A stretch of DNA of 64,000 nucleotides from Synechococcus sp. PROS-7-1 (GTDB lineage: Bacteria > Cyanobacteriota > Cyanobacteriia > PCC-6307 > Cyanobiaceae), in contig NZ_CP047945.1 in the NCBI RefSeq assembly GCF_014279795.1, forward strand, positions 578,572 through 642,571, in the 5' to 3' direction. Every line of letters begins with the position of its first letter. The first letter of the stretch is position 1. The notes under the pieces were generated by a model. The model was not told where the DNA came from. It saw only the letters and a list, made by a program, of their open reading frames with translations, and searched no databases. The translations under genes were made by a program, and so were the position numbers. Shown piece after piece: positions 8,873-21,551 of this stretch.

Positions 8873-9529
8873 ATGGCGAACTCCTCACCCGTCTACGACT
8901 GGTTCCAGGAACGTCTTGAAATTCAGGACATTGCTGACGACATCAGCAGCAAGTACGTGCCCCCCCACGTCAACATCTTTTATTGCCTGGGTGGCATCAC
9001 ATTGGTTTGCTTCCTGATCCAGTTCGCCACTGGGTTTGCGATGACCTTCTATTACAAGCCCACTGTTGCTGAGGCGTACAGCTCCGTTCAGTACCTCATG
9101 ACTGACGTGAGCTTCGGATGGTTGATCCGTTCGGTGCATCGCTGGAGCGCCTCGATGATGGTGCTGATGCTGATCCTGCATGTTTTCCGTGTGTATCTCA
9201 CCGGAGGCTTCAAGCGTCCTCGTGAGCTCACCTGGGTGACCGGAGTGACAATGGCCGTGATCACGGTTTCTTTCGGAGTCACTGGATACTCCCTTCCCTG
9301 GGATCAGGTTGGCTACTGGGCTGTGAAGATCGTGTCCGGTGTGCCGGCTGCCATCCCTGTGGTGGGAGATTTCATGGTTGAGCTGCTCCGTGGTGGCGAG
9401 AGTGTGGGGCAGTCAACGCTGACGCGTTTCTACAGCCTGCACACCTTCGTGATGCCTTGGCTGCTTGCTGTCTTCATGCTCATGCACTTCCTGATGATCC
9501 GGAAGCAGGGCATTTCTGGTCCGTTGTGA
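8873..9529 (+). CDS. petB: Cytochrome b6 (PetB)
   Basis: The protein has 218 residues and four transmembrane helices. It contains the covalent-haem cysteine region FYCLGG, the b-haem histidines in [32 protein letters not shown] and [12 protein letters not shown], and the quinone-site stretch [13 protein letters not shown]. It is the haem-bearing core subunit of the cytochrome b6f complex in the thylakoid membrane, carrying electrons between photosystems II and I and in cyclic flow. petD follows after 75 nt. Confidence 0.99.
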   Translation: MANSSPVYDWFQERLEIQDIADDISSKYVPPHVNIFYCLGGITLVCFLIQFATGFAMTFYYKPTVAEAYSSVQYLMTDVSFGWLIRSVHRWSASMMVLMLILHVFRVYLTGGFKRPRELTWVTGVTMAVITVSFGVTGYSLPWDQVGYWAVKIVSGVPAAIPVVGDFMVELLRGGESVGQSTLTRFYSLHTFVMPWLLAVFMLMHFLMIRKQGISGPL

Positions 9530-9604
9530 TCCGTTTCAGTCTCTGATCGTTTCTGATCAGAAGATTCAGGTCTGTCTAAGGTTTTTTTCATCTCCTGCTG
9601 ATCC

Positions 9605-10087
9605 ATGCACATTCTCAAGAAGCCGGATCTAACAGATCCCAAGATGCGCGCCAAGCTCGCCAAGGGCATGGGACACAACTATTACGGAGAGCCGGCCTGG
9701 CCGAACGATCTCCTCTACATCTTCCCTGTCGTCATCCTCGGAACCATTGCTTGCGTTGTGGGTCTTGCAGTTCTTGACCCCGCAATGCTGGGTGACAAGG
9801 CGGATCCCTTTGCCACGCCTCTGGAAATTCTTCCCGAGTGGTACCTGTATCCGGTCTTCCAGATCTTGCGTGTAGTCCCCAACAAGCTGCTGGGAATTGC
9901 TCTGCAAACTCTGGTTCCTTTGGGACTGATGCTGGTTCCTTTCATCGAAAGCTTTAATAAGTTCCAGAATCCTTTCCGCCGTCCCGTGGCCATGGCTGTA
10001 TTCCTGTTCGGAACCGTCACCACGATCTACCTCGGTATTGGTGCTGCTCTCCCCATCGATAAATCGCTCACCCTCGGACTGTTCTGA
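9605..10087 (+). CDS. petD: Cytochrome b6f complex subunit IV (PetD)
   Basis: This 160-residue, three-helix protein begins [15 protein letters not shown] and carries the conserved quinol-oxidation-site motif PEWY in [16 protein letters not shown], and [14 protein letters not shown]. It corresponds to the C-terminal half of mitochondrial cytochrome b and completes the Qo site with PetB. The petB-petD order matches other cyanobacteria, and a strong terminator follows. Confidence 0.99.
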   Translation: MHILKKPDLTDPKMRAKLAKGMGHNYYGEPAWPNDLLYIFPVVILGTIACVVGLAVLDPAMLGDKADPFATPLEILPEWYLYPVFQILRVVPNKLLGIALQTLVPLGLMLVPFIESFNKFQNPFRRPVAMAVFLFGTVTTIYLGIGAALPIDKSLTLGLF

Positions 10088-10114
10088 TTACCTGAATACC
10101 TGAGGTTGATTGAA

Positions 10115-10140
10115 AGCCCGGTCGAAGACCGGGCTTTTTT
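10115..10140 (+). terminator. Rho-independent terminator after petD
   Basis: A 9-bp GC-rich stem AGCCCGGTC / GACCGGGCT with a GAA loop is followed directly by a run of T. It lies 28 nt after the petD stop and ends the petBD transcript. Confidence 0.93.
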
Positions 10141-10307
10141 GTGAGTGCGATCACTGTCTGGGTTTGATCGGTTGCTTCAGATGCCTGGTTTAGCGCTTGT
10201 CATCTTGATCTTGTTAAGCGATTGGCTGAGCAACGGGGCAGCAAGCCGTTTTCAAGCATTGAATTCACGGTCATTGGACCCCCACTGGGCTTGGCTTGTC
10301 TGGCGGT
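10141..10307. other. Intergenic region between petD terminator and invertase 3' end
   Basis: This 167-nt stretch separates two convergent genes. A frame on the plus strand (MPGLALVILILLSDW...) is mildly hydrophobic but runs into the invertase coding end and has no supporting start signal. I see no convincing gene or RNA. Confidence 0.5.
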
Positions 10308-11804
10308 TTATGGGTTGTGGCTCGTCTGACTCTCGTGCGAGTCCGGATCCGGAACAGCTCCCTCATCGAGGTCGAGCAAGAGAACATCATCGGGATTAAC
10401 CCGTAAAAAATGATGGAGGAGGAGAAAGCCAACGATGGTCCAGGTCTGATAGGTCCTTGATTGCTGTCCGACCCAGGTGCCCGTTGGACCATCGAAGTAT
10501 TCAGCCCATTGTTGCCGGGGCAACTGGTTGAGATGACTCCAATAGCACTCTTCGAGCAATGCTTTCATCTGCCCCATGAGCAACACATCAGCATGGGGGT
10601 GGCGGCGCTCATGCAGCAGGATGGAACTGCCGAAAAACCAGAGAAGGCTTGGCCAGTGCCCACCGTTGTGGTAGCTCCAGGGCCAGTTTTTGGGGTCGGA
10701 TCCGGTTTTGTTCTGCCATTCCAGGCTTTCCATCGGGGGATGGCAGATGCGCATCGGCATTTCGGCCATCAGGTGATCACGGTTGTGCAGCGTCAGTCGA
10801 AACAGAGCGCGCTGTTGCGGAGCCGTGAGCAGTCCGAACAAACAGCCCAGTGAGTTGCCAAGGCTGTAGAAGCGGAAGTCGGGTCGGCCCGTGCGTATGT
10901 TTCCGATCAGGTACCCACCGCGGTTTTCAAGCCAGTCCTGCAGCCAGTCGGGGATCACCTGAGGCTGAACATTGAATTCGTTTTGGTGCTGGTTGTCTCC
11001 GTACTGTTCCGTAGGCCGTCGCCTCAGCACCTGCATGGTTTTGCTTGTGACCCAGTAGTGCTTGAGCAGAAACTGCCGCAGGTCATGAACCCACTGCCGG
11101 GTCAGAACAAGCCGTTGATCCAGCAGCCGGCTGCTTTGATGTTTTCGCCCCAGCTCCATGAGCTGGGCACAGCAGCGCAGTGAGCCATAAAGGAGAACTT
11201 CCACTTCAAGCGGAGCTCCCCAAACGTCCATCGGACGGTCAATCATGAAGGCACAGTCCGGCACGAACAGAACCGGTGTGCCTTCAAAGGTTGGGTGCAG
11301 TACAAGGTCGAGCAGCAGTTGCACCCCGCGTTGAACTGCTTGGCTGGAGGCGAAGTCCTCGTCACCACTGGACTTCACATACATCCAGCACAGCACGGGC
11401 CACCAAAGACTGGCGTCAACAGATGTGATGCGACCAATGGAGCGCTGTCCGTAGTCAGCGATCAGTTGACCGTTCTCTTCGACGAAGCTTGTGGGGAAAA
11501 CCCCTCGGGTTTGATACGTGGTGCTTTGTAGATCAAGGCAGATACTCAGGAACTGCTTGACGATGTCGAAACGTTTCTGCGTGAGCAGGTAGACCATCAC
11601 CGGCACGTTGTCGCGCAGGAAGATTTCGCCATAGTTGAGGGCTTCGTCGTGCCGTGGGTGCTCGAGGGCCGCGACGCTTCCAGCGAGCTGCCCGCGCACA
11701 GGAATCAGCGTGCGTTCGAAATGCTCGCGGGCTTTGAGAACGACCTGATCCTCTTTGGAACTCGGGCGCACCCTTTGGTTCTGTTGGCTGAACCGTCCGG
11801 CCAT
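10308..11804 (-). CDS. invA: Alkaline/neutral invertase (GH100)
   Basis: The 498-residue protein matches cyanobacterial neutral invertases along its whole length. It has NYGEIFLRDNVPVMVYLL near the N-terminus, ITSVDASLWWPVL (catalytic-acid Asp region), FVPDCAFMIDRPMDVWG, KNWPWSYHNGGHWPSLLW, and AEYFDGPTGTWVGQQSRTYQTW with the likely nucleophile Glu. There is no signal peptide, so it should split sucrose to glucose and fructose in the cytosol; sucrose is a secondary compatible solute in marine Synechococcus. ATG 11804 is preceded by a strong GGAGGAG ribosome-binding site. It is transcribed away from the rRNA operon. Confidence 0.92.
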   Translation of the reverse strand: MAGRFSQQNQRVRPSSKEDQVVLKAREHFERTLIPVRGQLAGSVAALEHPRHDEALNYGEIFLRDNVPVMVYLLTQKRFDIVKQFLSICLDLQSTTYQTRGVFPTSFVEENGQLIADYGQRSIGRITSVDASLWWPVLCWMYVKSSGDEDFASSQAVQRGVQLLLDLVLHPTFEGTPVLFVPDCAFMIDRPMDVWGAPLEVEVLLYGSLRCCAQLMELGRKHQSSRLLDQRLVLTRQWVHDLRQFLLKHYWVTSKTMQVLRRRPTEQYGDNQHQNEFNVQPQVIPDWLQDWLENRGGYLIGNIRTGRPDFRFYSLGNSLGCLFGLLTAPQQRALFRLTLHNRDHLMAEMPMRICHPPMESLEWQNKTGSDPKNWPWSYHNGGHWPSLLWFFGSSILLHERRHPHADVLLMGQMKALLEECYWSHLNQLPRQQWAEYFDGPTGTWVGQQSRTYQTWTIVGFLLLHHFLRVNPDDVLLLDLDEGAVPDPDSHESQTSHNP

Positions 11805-11873
11805 GGTTCTCCTCCGGAGATCCCCGAAACCTAGTGATGACTTCTGTTCTCGCCAGTGGAAGCAAGTCTTGAG

Positions 11874-12041
11874 ATGCCTTTTGTAAAGGTGTTGTTGCGC
11901 TTGGGGGTGTGTGTGGTGTTATGGTTATGGACTGCGCGGGAGGCAGAAGCCCGAAGCGCAGCTTCTGAACAAGGAGAGCGAGAGCTTGATGTGTTCAGGA
12001 GTGCTTACAAGCCAAGAGGGAGCGATCCCACGGTGTTGTAA
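11874..12041 (+). CDS. Possible 55-residue signal-peptide-like protein (doubtful)
   Basis: A short frame from ATG 11874 starts MPFVKVLLRLGVCVVLWLW, has an AEARSA sequence that could be a signal-peptidase site, and then a charged, low-complexity tail ending DPTVL. It lies upstream of the rRNA operon, where leader transcripts also occur. There is no clear ribosome-binding site and no recognised family, so it may be chance. Confidence 0.22.
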   Translation: MPFVKVLLRLGVCVVLWLWTAREAEARSAASEQGERELDVFRSAYKPRGSDPTVL

Positions 12042-12100
12042 GTTTCTCAAGCGGTCGCGAGACCGCACCGCCAACCGCTCCTGAGAGGGAGTGCGACGGC

Positions 12101-12120
12101 AGAACCTGGACAACTGAAAA
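12101..12120 (+). promoter_or_regulatory. boxA-like antitermination site in the rrn leader
   Basis: AGAACCTGGACAACTGAAAA closely matches the cyanobacterial boxA form (GAACCTTGAAAACTGCATA) and the copy found before 23S in this window. NusB/NusE bind boxA in rRNA transcripts to prevent premature termination. It lies about 380 nt upstream of the 16S gene. Confidence 0.6.
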
Positions 12121-12480
12121 GTTTAGGAACTGACGCTTTCATCGCGTTTGTTGCTGATGAATCAACTGCGAAGTTGAGGAGTGAGTGATGAATGAAAGAG
12201 CGATGAAGGTGTGAGGTCCCGTCAACAAAAATTCGTTGCAAAGAAGCATTGCGCTTACAACTTGAGGGTTTTCACGAGCTCTTGTGTTGTCGGTGTGCGC
12301 AGTGTGGAGCAACAACCGGATCTGAGATCCTGGAAAGTCATAGATAGAGAAATCTAGATGTGCACTCTTAAGAACACTTCTGTGTCAGCGGAAGGAGGCC
12401 TCAACTATTGCCAGAATGTCTGAGTAATGGGTGACGCAAATCAAATTGAGACGGTGAAAGTCGTTAAGAGGATTTGATCT

Positions 12481-13965
<1,485 letters not shown>

Positions 13966-14149
13966 CAGGGAGACAAACAACGATTTTGATGTCTGAGTAT
14001 TTTATTCTTAGGCCGAAATCCTGTCACCTTAGGTCGATCGGTACCTCAGCTTTGAAGCCATCAAATTTGCAGCGATGCAGATGAGGATGGTGGAGATTTT
14101 TAGTTCCTAAACTTTGTCTAGGTCACACCCCTGAAGGGATGAGACTCCT

Positions 14150-14223
<74 letters not shown>

Positions 14224-14232
14224 TTCGGTGTT

Positions 14233-14305
14233 GGGGGTTTAGCTCAGTTGGTAGAGCGCCTGCTTTGCAAGCAGGATGTCAGGAGTTCGAGTCTCCTAAC
14301 CTCCA
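14233..14305 (+). tRNA. trnA-UGC: tRNA-Ala (UGC)
   Basis: It has acceptor stem GGGGGTT/AACCTCC, the D-arm AGCTCAGTTGGTAGAGC, the anticodon loop TTTGCAA (UGC) and the T-arm AGTTCGAGTCT. It follows tRNA-Ile by 9 nt inside the spacer. Confidence 0.97.
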
Positions 14306-14417
14306 CTGACCAAACTGTATCCCCATCTCCAAAAGGATATTGGAGTATGAGTTCGACTGGAGTGTGATTTTAGACGTGTCCGCTGGATGACCCCAGCTTC
14401 CTGTCATTCCAAATGAA

Positions 14418-14435
14418 AGCAAAAAAGGTTTTGCT
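14418..14435 (+). promoter_or_regulatory. boxB-like hairpin in the 16S-23S spacer
   Basis: A perfect 7-bp stem AGCAAAA/TTTTGCT closes an AAGG loop. Its position between tRNA-Ala and boxA and its CAGCAA/TTGCTG-type stem match the box B helix of cyanobacterial spacers. Confidence 0.6.
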
Positions 14436-14511
14436 GAATGTATTTGGTTGATAAGATGCTGGGCTCAAGTCAAATGATCAAGCAATTGATGATTTGATTT
14501 GAAGTTCTAGC

Positions 14512-14531
14512 AGAACCTTGACAACTGCATA
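14512..14531 (+). promoter_or_regulatory. boxA antitermination site before 23S
   Basis: AGAACCTTGACAACTGCATA matches the conserved cyanobacterial spacer boxA almost perfectly and repeats the leader copy near 12101 with few changes. It lies about 220 nt before the 23S gene. Confidence 0.75.
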
Positions 14532-14753
14532 GGTGAGTCTGGAAAGAATAAAGCATCTCATGGATGATGCGATGACTCTAAATAATGATCCGAAAGGATG
14601 ATTAAGAGGAGTGATTGCGAATTCTATAGAGCAAGAGCCGAGACTCCATCACGTTCTTTTGATTGTGTCGAGCAATCAAGAGTTTGATTCTTGATTCAGC
14701 AATGAATCAGGGAGAATCTGTTTCAACGACAGCAAGCGTGTTGGAGATTATAT

Positions 14754-17618
<2,865 letters not shown>

Positions 17619-17733
17619 TTAATTTGGCTCTTGTCTGAGGCAAGTTTTATTCAGACAGACACATGATCTAAAGCGAGAGCTTTAGGTGATGACCTATGCA
17701 GTTCTCAGGGTTCACCCCTTGGGAATGAAACTA

Positions 17734-17851
17734 TCCTGGTGTCCATGGCGCTGTGGAACCACTCCGATCCATCTCGAACTCGGTTGTGAAACGCAGCAGC
17801 GGCGACGATATTTGGGGGGTAGCCCCCTGAGAAAATAGCTCGATGCCAGGT
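17734..17851 (+). rRNA. rrf: 5S ribosomal RNA
   Basis: The sequence from TCCTGGTGTCCATGGCGCTG to GATGCCAGGT closes a terminal stem (CCTGG/CCAGG) and contains the conserved CCGATCCATCTCGAACTCGG segment. It lies about 115 nt after 23S and completes the operon. Confidence 0.95.
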
Positions 17852-17870
17852 AAAACATTCCAAACGAAGA

Positions 17871-17897
17871 AAGCCACCCCGAGGGGTGGCTTTTTTT
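17871..17897 (+). terminator. Rho-independent terminator of the rRNA operon
   Basis: Stem AAGCCACCCC / GGGGTGGCTT with a short GA loop is followed by a T-run. It lies about 20 nt after 5S and separates the operon from mtnC, which converges from the other side. The mirror A-rich flank is poor, so it mainly serves the plus strand. Confidence 0.93.
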
Positions 17898-17919
17898 GTG
17901 CCTTCTTTTAGAACAATGA

Positions 17920-18648
17920 TCAGAGACTGATTTCGCTCAGATCATGAATCACTCTGTGCACTCCACCATCGCGGAATGGATTGCCTTCACGCAGGCAGAA
18001 TCGGGTCTCCATTCCTGAAGCTAGTGCTGCGTCGCATTCTCCAGGATGATCACTGACAAAAAGAATTGAAGCTGGCTTGATCTGAATCATATCGCTGATT
18101 GCTCTGTAGCTATCTGCATTTAGCTTTGGGCCTGTTCGGGTGTCGAACCACTGGCTGAATCGATCAGTGATGTCTCCACCGGTTGTATGGGAATACAGCA
18201 GTTGTTGTGCTTTAACGCTTCCCGATGAGTACACCGCCAGCTTTATCGCTTGTTGTTTCCAGGAATTGAGTGTTGGAATCACATCAGCGTATAAAGGGGA
18301 TGTCAGTTCGCCTGAGGCGTAGCCTTGCTCCCAAATGATTCCCTGCAGTTCCTTTAAGGCTGTTGATTTTCGATCACATTGAATGAGATGGTCGAGGTAC
18401 TGAGAAAGTTCCTCTGGGGTTGGTGTGTTTTGGTCAGTTGCCTGAAGCAAGAGTGCTTGGCTCGCGGGATCGCTGTCTCTCTTCCATTCGGCAATGGCCT
18501 CTTCGACTGCGGCCGACACACCGGGTTTGCGGTTTGGTGTGCAGATTGTCTTCGCAAGTTGTCGTTGGGCAAAGGGAAATAGTGTCTGTGACACGAAGTT
18601 GACAGGGCATGTTGTCCCTTCAATATCAAGAACAATGGCCTTGATCAC
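17920..18648 (-). CDS. mtnC: Enolase-phosphatase E1 (acireductone synthase) MtnC
   Basis: The 242-residue HAD-type protein opens VIKAIVLDIEGTTCPVNFV, the signature nucleophile/acid motif of MtnC, and continues with AVYSSGSVKAQQLL (motif II), GPKLNADSYRA (lysine motif III) and ILFVSDHPGECDAAL (motif IV). It enolises and dephosphorylates 2,3-diketo-5-methylthiopentyl-1-phosphate to acireductone in the methionine salvage pathway. GTG 18648 gives the family-standard N-terminus and overlaps the mtnB stop as GTGA; GTG 18678 is a possible longer start. Base composition is more AT-rich than the flanking mutM. Confidence 0.93.
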   Translation of the reverse strand: MIKAIVLDIEGTTCPVNFVSQTLFPFAQRQLAKTICTPNRKPGVSAAVEEAIAEWKRDSDPASQALLLQATDQNTPTPEELSQYLDHLIQCDRKSTALKELQGIIWEQGYASGELTSPLYADVIPTLNSWKQQAIKLAVYSSGSVKAQQLLYSHTTGGDITDRFSQWFDTRTGPKLNADSYRAISDMIQIKPASILFVSDHPGECDAALASGMETRFCLREGNPFRDGGVHRVIHDLSEISL

Positions 18649-19262
18649 TGTGTTTTGTTGAGTAGGGTTTGTCTCCACGACAGTTCGAGTAGGAATTCAA
18701 TGATTTCAGTATGCCGTTGGGCCTGAAAAAGATCATCACCCCATGCATACAGGCCATGTCCTGCGACCAGTAGGCCTGAGGGTGCATCCCCTAAATGTTG
18801 GCTTGCTTGTTCGCTAAGACGTTTTAAATTCTGATCGTTATCGATAATTGGCAGCTCAACTGTTGTGTTATGGGTGATGATGCCATCAAGTCCCTTAAGC
18901 ATCTCCCATCCTTCCAGCTTTAGGTGGCCTGATGCCTGATGCAATCTGGAAAGAAGCGTTCCATTGCATGAATGGGTGTGAAGAACTGCGCCTGCAGAGC
19001 ATTGTTTGATGATTTGCAGATGCATCAATGTTTCTGCACTGGCTTTCCCCTCGCCATGGACAACCTCTCCGTTGCCATTGACTTCAATCAGATCTGTTGC
19101 TTCGACGGATCCCTTGTCCACTCCGCTGGGTGCCATCAAGAGTCTCAACGGATCCTGTTCACAGACAACACTGAAATTGCCACCGGTGCCGTCACACCAC
19201 CCGCGGTTGTGTAGGTCGCGAATGGTTTTGATTAATTGTCGTTTGTGAGCGCCCTTTCCCAT
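18645..19262 (-). CDS. mtnB: Methylthioribulose-1-phosphate dehydratase MtnB
   Basis: This 205-residue class II aldolase-fold protein shows GWCDGTGGNFSVV near the N-terminus, VLHTHSCNGTLLSRL with zinc-binding histidines, LKLEGWEMLKGL and LLVAGHGLYAWGDDLFQAQRHTE, which includes the third zinc ligand. It dehydrates methylthioribulose-1-phosphate, the step before MtnC. ATG 19262 is 3 nt after the mutM stop, so it probably rides on the psaE-mutM transcript. The coding sequence is visibly AT-richer than mutM. Confidence 0.93.
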   Translation of the reverse strand: MGKGAHKRQLIKTIRDLHNRGWCDGTGGNFSVVCEQDPLRLLMAPSGVDKGSVEATDLIEVNGNGEVVHGEGKASAETLMHLQIIKQCSAGAVLHTHSCNGTLLSRLHQASGHLKLEGWEMLKGLDGIITHNTTVELPIIDNDQNLKRLSEQASQHLGDAPSGLLVAGHGLYAWGDDLFQAQRHTEIIEFLLELSWRQTLLNKTQ

Positions 19263-19265
19263 GCT

Positions 19266-20117
19266 TCAACTCTGGCAGACAGAGCACCAATGGGTGCTGC
19301 GTCCCCCCAGTCGATTGCGTTCGATTGGTTTGCCACAGACCAGGCATGGTTGACCTGTTCGTCGATAGACCGATGCTTGGCCTCCATAGTTGCCATTCAC
19401 ACCCTCGAGGTCCCGAAAATCGCTGAAAGTGGTGCCTCCGGCTCCGATGCTGATCTCGAGAACGTGCACAAGGCTTGTGCACAGGCGCTCGAGTTCAGAG
19501 AGGTTGAGTTCGCCAGCCTTGCGATGCGGAGCAATGCCTGATGCAAAGAGGCTTTCGTCGGCATAGATGTTGCCGGCCCCAGCAACGACGGCTTGATCCA
19601 AAAGCGCGGCCTTGATCGAACGGTTCGATCCTTTCAGTTTTTGTTGTAGATACGCTGCATTGAAGCTGTCGCTGAAGGGTTCTGGCCCAAGACGTTGCAG
19701 GCCCGTGATGACAGAGTCAACGGGAACGTTCTCGGGCACAAACCACATTTCTCCGAAGCTGCGCATGTCCACAAAACGCAGTTCATGGCCCTGGTGATTC
19801 CAGAGGCGAACACGTGTATGACGGCAGGGCTCCGTTTGTGTTGGATGCCATTGGAACTGGCCTGTCATGCGCAGATGGACGCCCCAAATGCCATTGCCGT
19901 TTCCCGTCTCCGGGTCGTGCAGTTGCGCCATGAGGTATTTGCCTCGACGCCTCCACTCGCCAACTTTCTGCCTTTGCAATCCAAGGCGCAACGCTTGGGG
20001 ACCTCCCGGACTTGCGACTGCCCGATCACGGAGGACTTCAACGTCGTGAATGACAAACGACTGAAGACGGCTCGCCAGGCCCCGGCGAACCGTCTCGACT
20101 TCCGGAAGTTCCGGCAA
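19266..20117 (-). CDS. mutM: Formamidopyrimidine-DNA glycosylase MutM (Fpg)
   Basis: The 283-residue enzyme begins with the catalytic MPELPEVETVRRGL (Pro2 nucleophile, Glu3), has the central NIYADESLFASGI helix-two-turn-helix region and ends with the zinc finger CLVCGKPIE...CSVCQ. It removes 8-oxoguanine and formamidopyrimidines. It follows psaE by 5 nt. The pairing of a photosystem I subunit with an oxidative DNA repair gene is common in marine picocyanobacteria as I recall it. Confidence 0.97.
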   Translation of the reverse strand: MPELPEVETVRRGLASRLQSFVIHDVEVLRDRAVASPGGPQALRLGLQRQKVGEWRRRGKYLMAQLHDPETGNGNGIWGVHLRMTGQFQWHPTQTEPCRHTRVRLWNHQGHELRFVDMRSFGEMWFVPENVPVDSVITGLQRLGPEPFSDSFNAAYLQQKLKGSNRSIKAALLDQAVVAGAGNIYADESLFASGIAPHRKAGELNLSELERLCTSLVHVLEISIGAGGTTFSDFRDLEGVNGNYGGQASVYRRTGQPCLVCGKPIERNRLGGRSTHWCSVCQS

Positions 20118-20122
20118 CGGAC

Positions 20123-20332
20123 TCAGGCCGGTTCGAGTTCCGACTCGGCAAAGTTGTTCGTGTTGATGCCGCCCTCGGAACCGGAGATGCCGTTGTAGTT
20201 CACCTGCTCAAATCGCACCACCACCGGGTATCGGATGCCAGAGGTGTCGATGGATGCCACCTTGCCAACTTCGTTGTACCAGTAGGACTCAGGGCGCTTG
20301 ATGCGCACCATGTCACCGCGGGAGATCGCCAT
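20123..20332 (-). CDS. psaE: Photosystem I reaction centre subunit IV (PsaE)
   Basis: The 69-residue SH3-like protein [20 protein letters not shown]...[17 protein letters not shown] is a full-length PsaE. It sits on the stromal side of photosystem I, helps dock ferredoxin and supports cyclic electron flow. ATG 20332 is the only start that fits family length; the frame stays open upstream but without similarity. The promoter should lie between 20333 and 20501, shared with the divergent gene at 20502. Confidence 0.98.
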   Translation of the reverse strand: MAISRGDMVRIKRPESYWYNEVGKVASIDTSGIRYPVVVRFEQVNYNGISGSEGGINTNNFAESELEPA

Positions 20333-20501
20333 CGCTGCGCTGAAACTGGGATGCAAAAGGAGCGTATCTCGGTGCTGGCACCACGGGGACTGAGCGTCAC
20401 ACAATGTCGTCCCACGGTTCTGCCTGATCTGTCGGTTGCCGTGGCAGCATCCAACCTCTGTTGTGATCCGGTTCGTGTTGCCCTCGTCCCCTGAATCTCC
20501 A

Positions 20502-21509
20502 ATGTTGGAGCTCGATCTGCCCGATCCGGAGCAGGACGACATCAGCACCATGGAGTTTCTAGCCAAGCTGGAGGAGGCATGGACGATCTGCGACAAGTTC
20601 GACCTTCAGACCGAGATCTGGAGAGGGCGGATCCTCAAGGCTGTCCGTGATCGCGAGAAGCGTGGAGGTGAGGGGCGCGGTGCCGGTTTTCTGCAGTGGC
20701 TCAGAGAGCAAGAGATCAGCAAGACACGGGCTTACGGCTTGATCCAACTGGCGGAATCGGCCGAACAGATGCTTGGAGACGGCGTTTTAGAGCCAACCAG
20801 CGTCAATCAGTTTTCGAAGAGAGCCTTCATGGAGACCTCCCTGGCTGAACCGGAAGTGCAGCTGATGATCTCGGAGGCAGCCAATGAAGGACAGGAGATC
20901 ACCCGGAAGCAGGTGCGACGGTTGGCAGATGAGTTCACTGCAGCGACGAGCCCCCTTCTGCCAGAGGAGATCCGTGAAAGGACCCAGCAGAACCTTCTTC
21001 CTCCGAAGGCTGTGGCGCCTCTGGTAAGGGAACTCGCCAAGCTTCCCGAGCCCCAGCAAGAGGATCTGCGCAAGGTGCTTCGCGACGAGCCAGAGCTTGA
21101 TCGCATCAAAGATGTCACCCACACGGCGCGATGGATCACCAAGGCCACTGAATCGGGAGAGGCCGTGCGTGCGTTTCAGCAGGGTGAACTGGATCTTGAG
21201 AAGGCCATGCAGGAGGCCCAGAGGCTTGATGCACTTGGACTCCTTGCGGATGCCGTCGGTCAGGCCCATGCCCTGGAATCCGCCGTGCTCAAGCTGCATA
21301 CCTCGTGGCGGCGACTGGGTGGTCTTCAGGAGCGACTCTGGGTGGAGAGCGGGAGCAGCACGCCCTATCTGAGGGATGTGCTCTCAGCTCTGCAGAGCCT
21401 TAGTGGAGCCACCATGCGCGTCTCCCTGGGGGAACTGGCTGGTGGAAAGCGGGTTCGCCTGCAACTGGTCGAGGAATCCCCGGACCAACTGGAGCCACCT
21501 GTTCTCTAG
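20502..21509 (+). CDS. Conserved cyanobacterial protein, alpha-helical, function unknown
   Basis: The 335-residue product is soluble, charged and rich in helix-forming stretches. The N-terminal part ([20 protein letters not shown]...[27 protein letters not shown]) resembles DNA-binding proteins of phage or ParB-like type, where a [11 protein letters not shown] segment would be a helix-turn-helix. The middle (about 140-250) has repeated [15 protein letters not shown] helices, and the C-terminus looks like a separate small domain. I do not recognise a named family. ATG 20502 is chosen over 20436 because the first 22 residues of the longer frame are atypical. It is divergent from psaE and 42 nt before recQ. 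Confidence 0.8.
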   Translation: MLELDLPDPEQDDISTMEFLAKLEEAWTICDKFDLQTEIWRGRILKAVRDREKRGGEGRGAGFLQWLREQEISKTRAYGLIQLAESAEQMLGDGVLEPTSVNQFSKRAFMETSLAEPEVQLMISEAANEGQEITRKQVRRLADEFTAATSPLLPEEIRERTQQNLLPPKAVAPLVRELAKLPEPQQEDLRKVLRDEPELDRIKDVTHTARWITKATESGEAVRAFQQGELDLEKAMQEAQRLDALGLLADAVGQAHALESAVLKLHTSWRRLGGLQERLWVESGSSTPYLRDVLSALQSLSGATMRVSLGELAGGKRVRLQLVEESPDQLEPPVL

Positions 21510-21551
21510 ATCTGGAGCTCGGTAAGGTGGACACACCACCTGTGGTGTGTC

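Larger units (their letters stand above)
11805..12480. other. rRNA operon upstream and leader region
   Basis: A 676-nt stretch lies between the divergent invertase gene and the 16S gene. It must hold the invertase promoter and the rrn promoter and leader. The only recognisable element is a boxA-like site at 12101-12120. No protein gene is convincing apart from a weak 55-residue frame listed separately, and I could not assign -35 and -10 boxes with confidence. Confidence 0.6.
14306..14753 (+). other. tRNA-Ala to 23S part of the internal transcribed spacer
   Basis: This 448-nt spacer holds a boxB-like hairpin and a boxA site (listed separately). The rest should contain the processing stem 5' of 23S. 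No coding frame is supported. The full 16S-23S spacer is about 790 nt, within the range known for marine Synechococcus. Confidence 0.8.

Noticed and set aside
10145-10399. 84-codon frame with a hydrophobic start after petD
   Set aside because: It has no ribosome-binding site, overlaps the invertase 3' end and loses protein-like character after residue 50.
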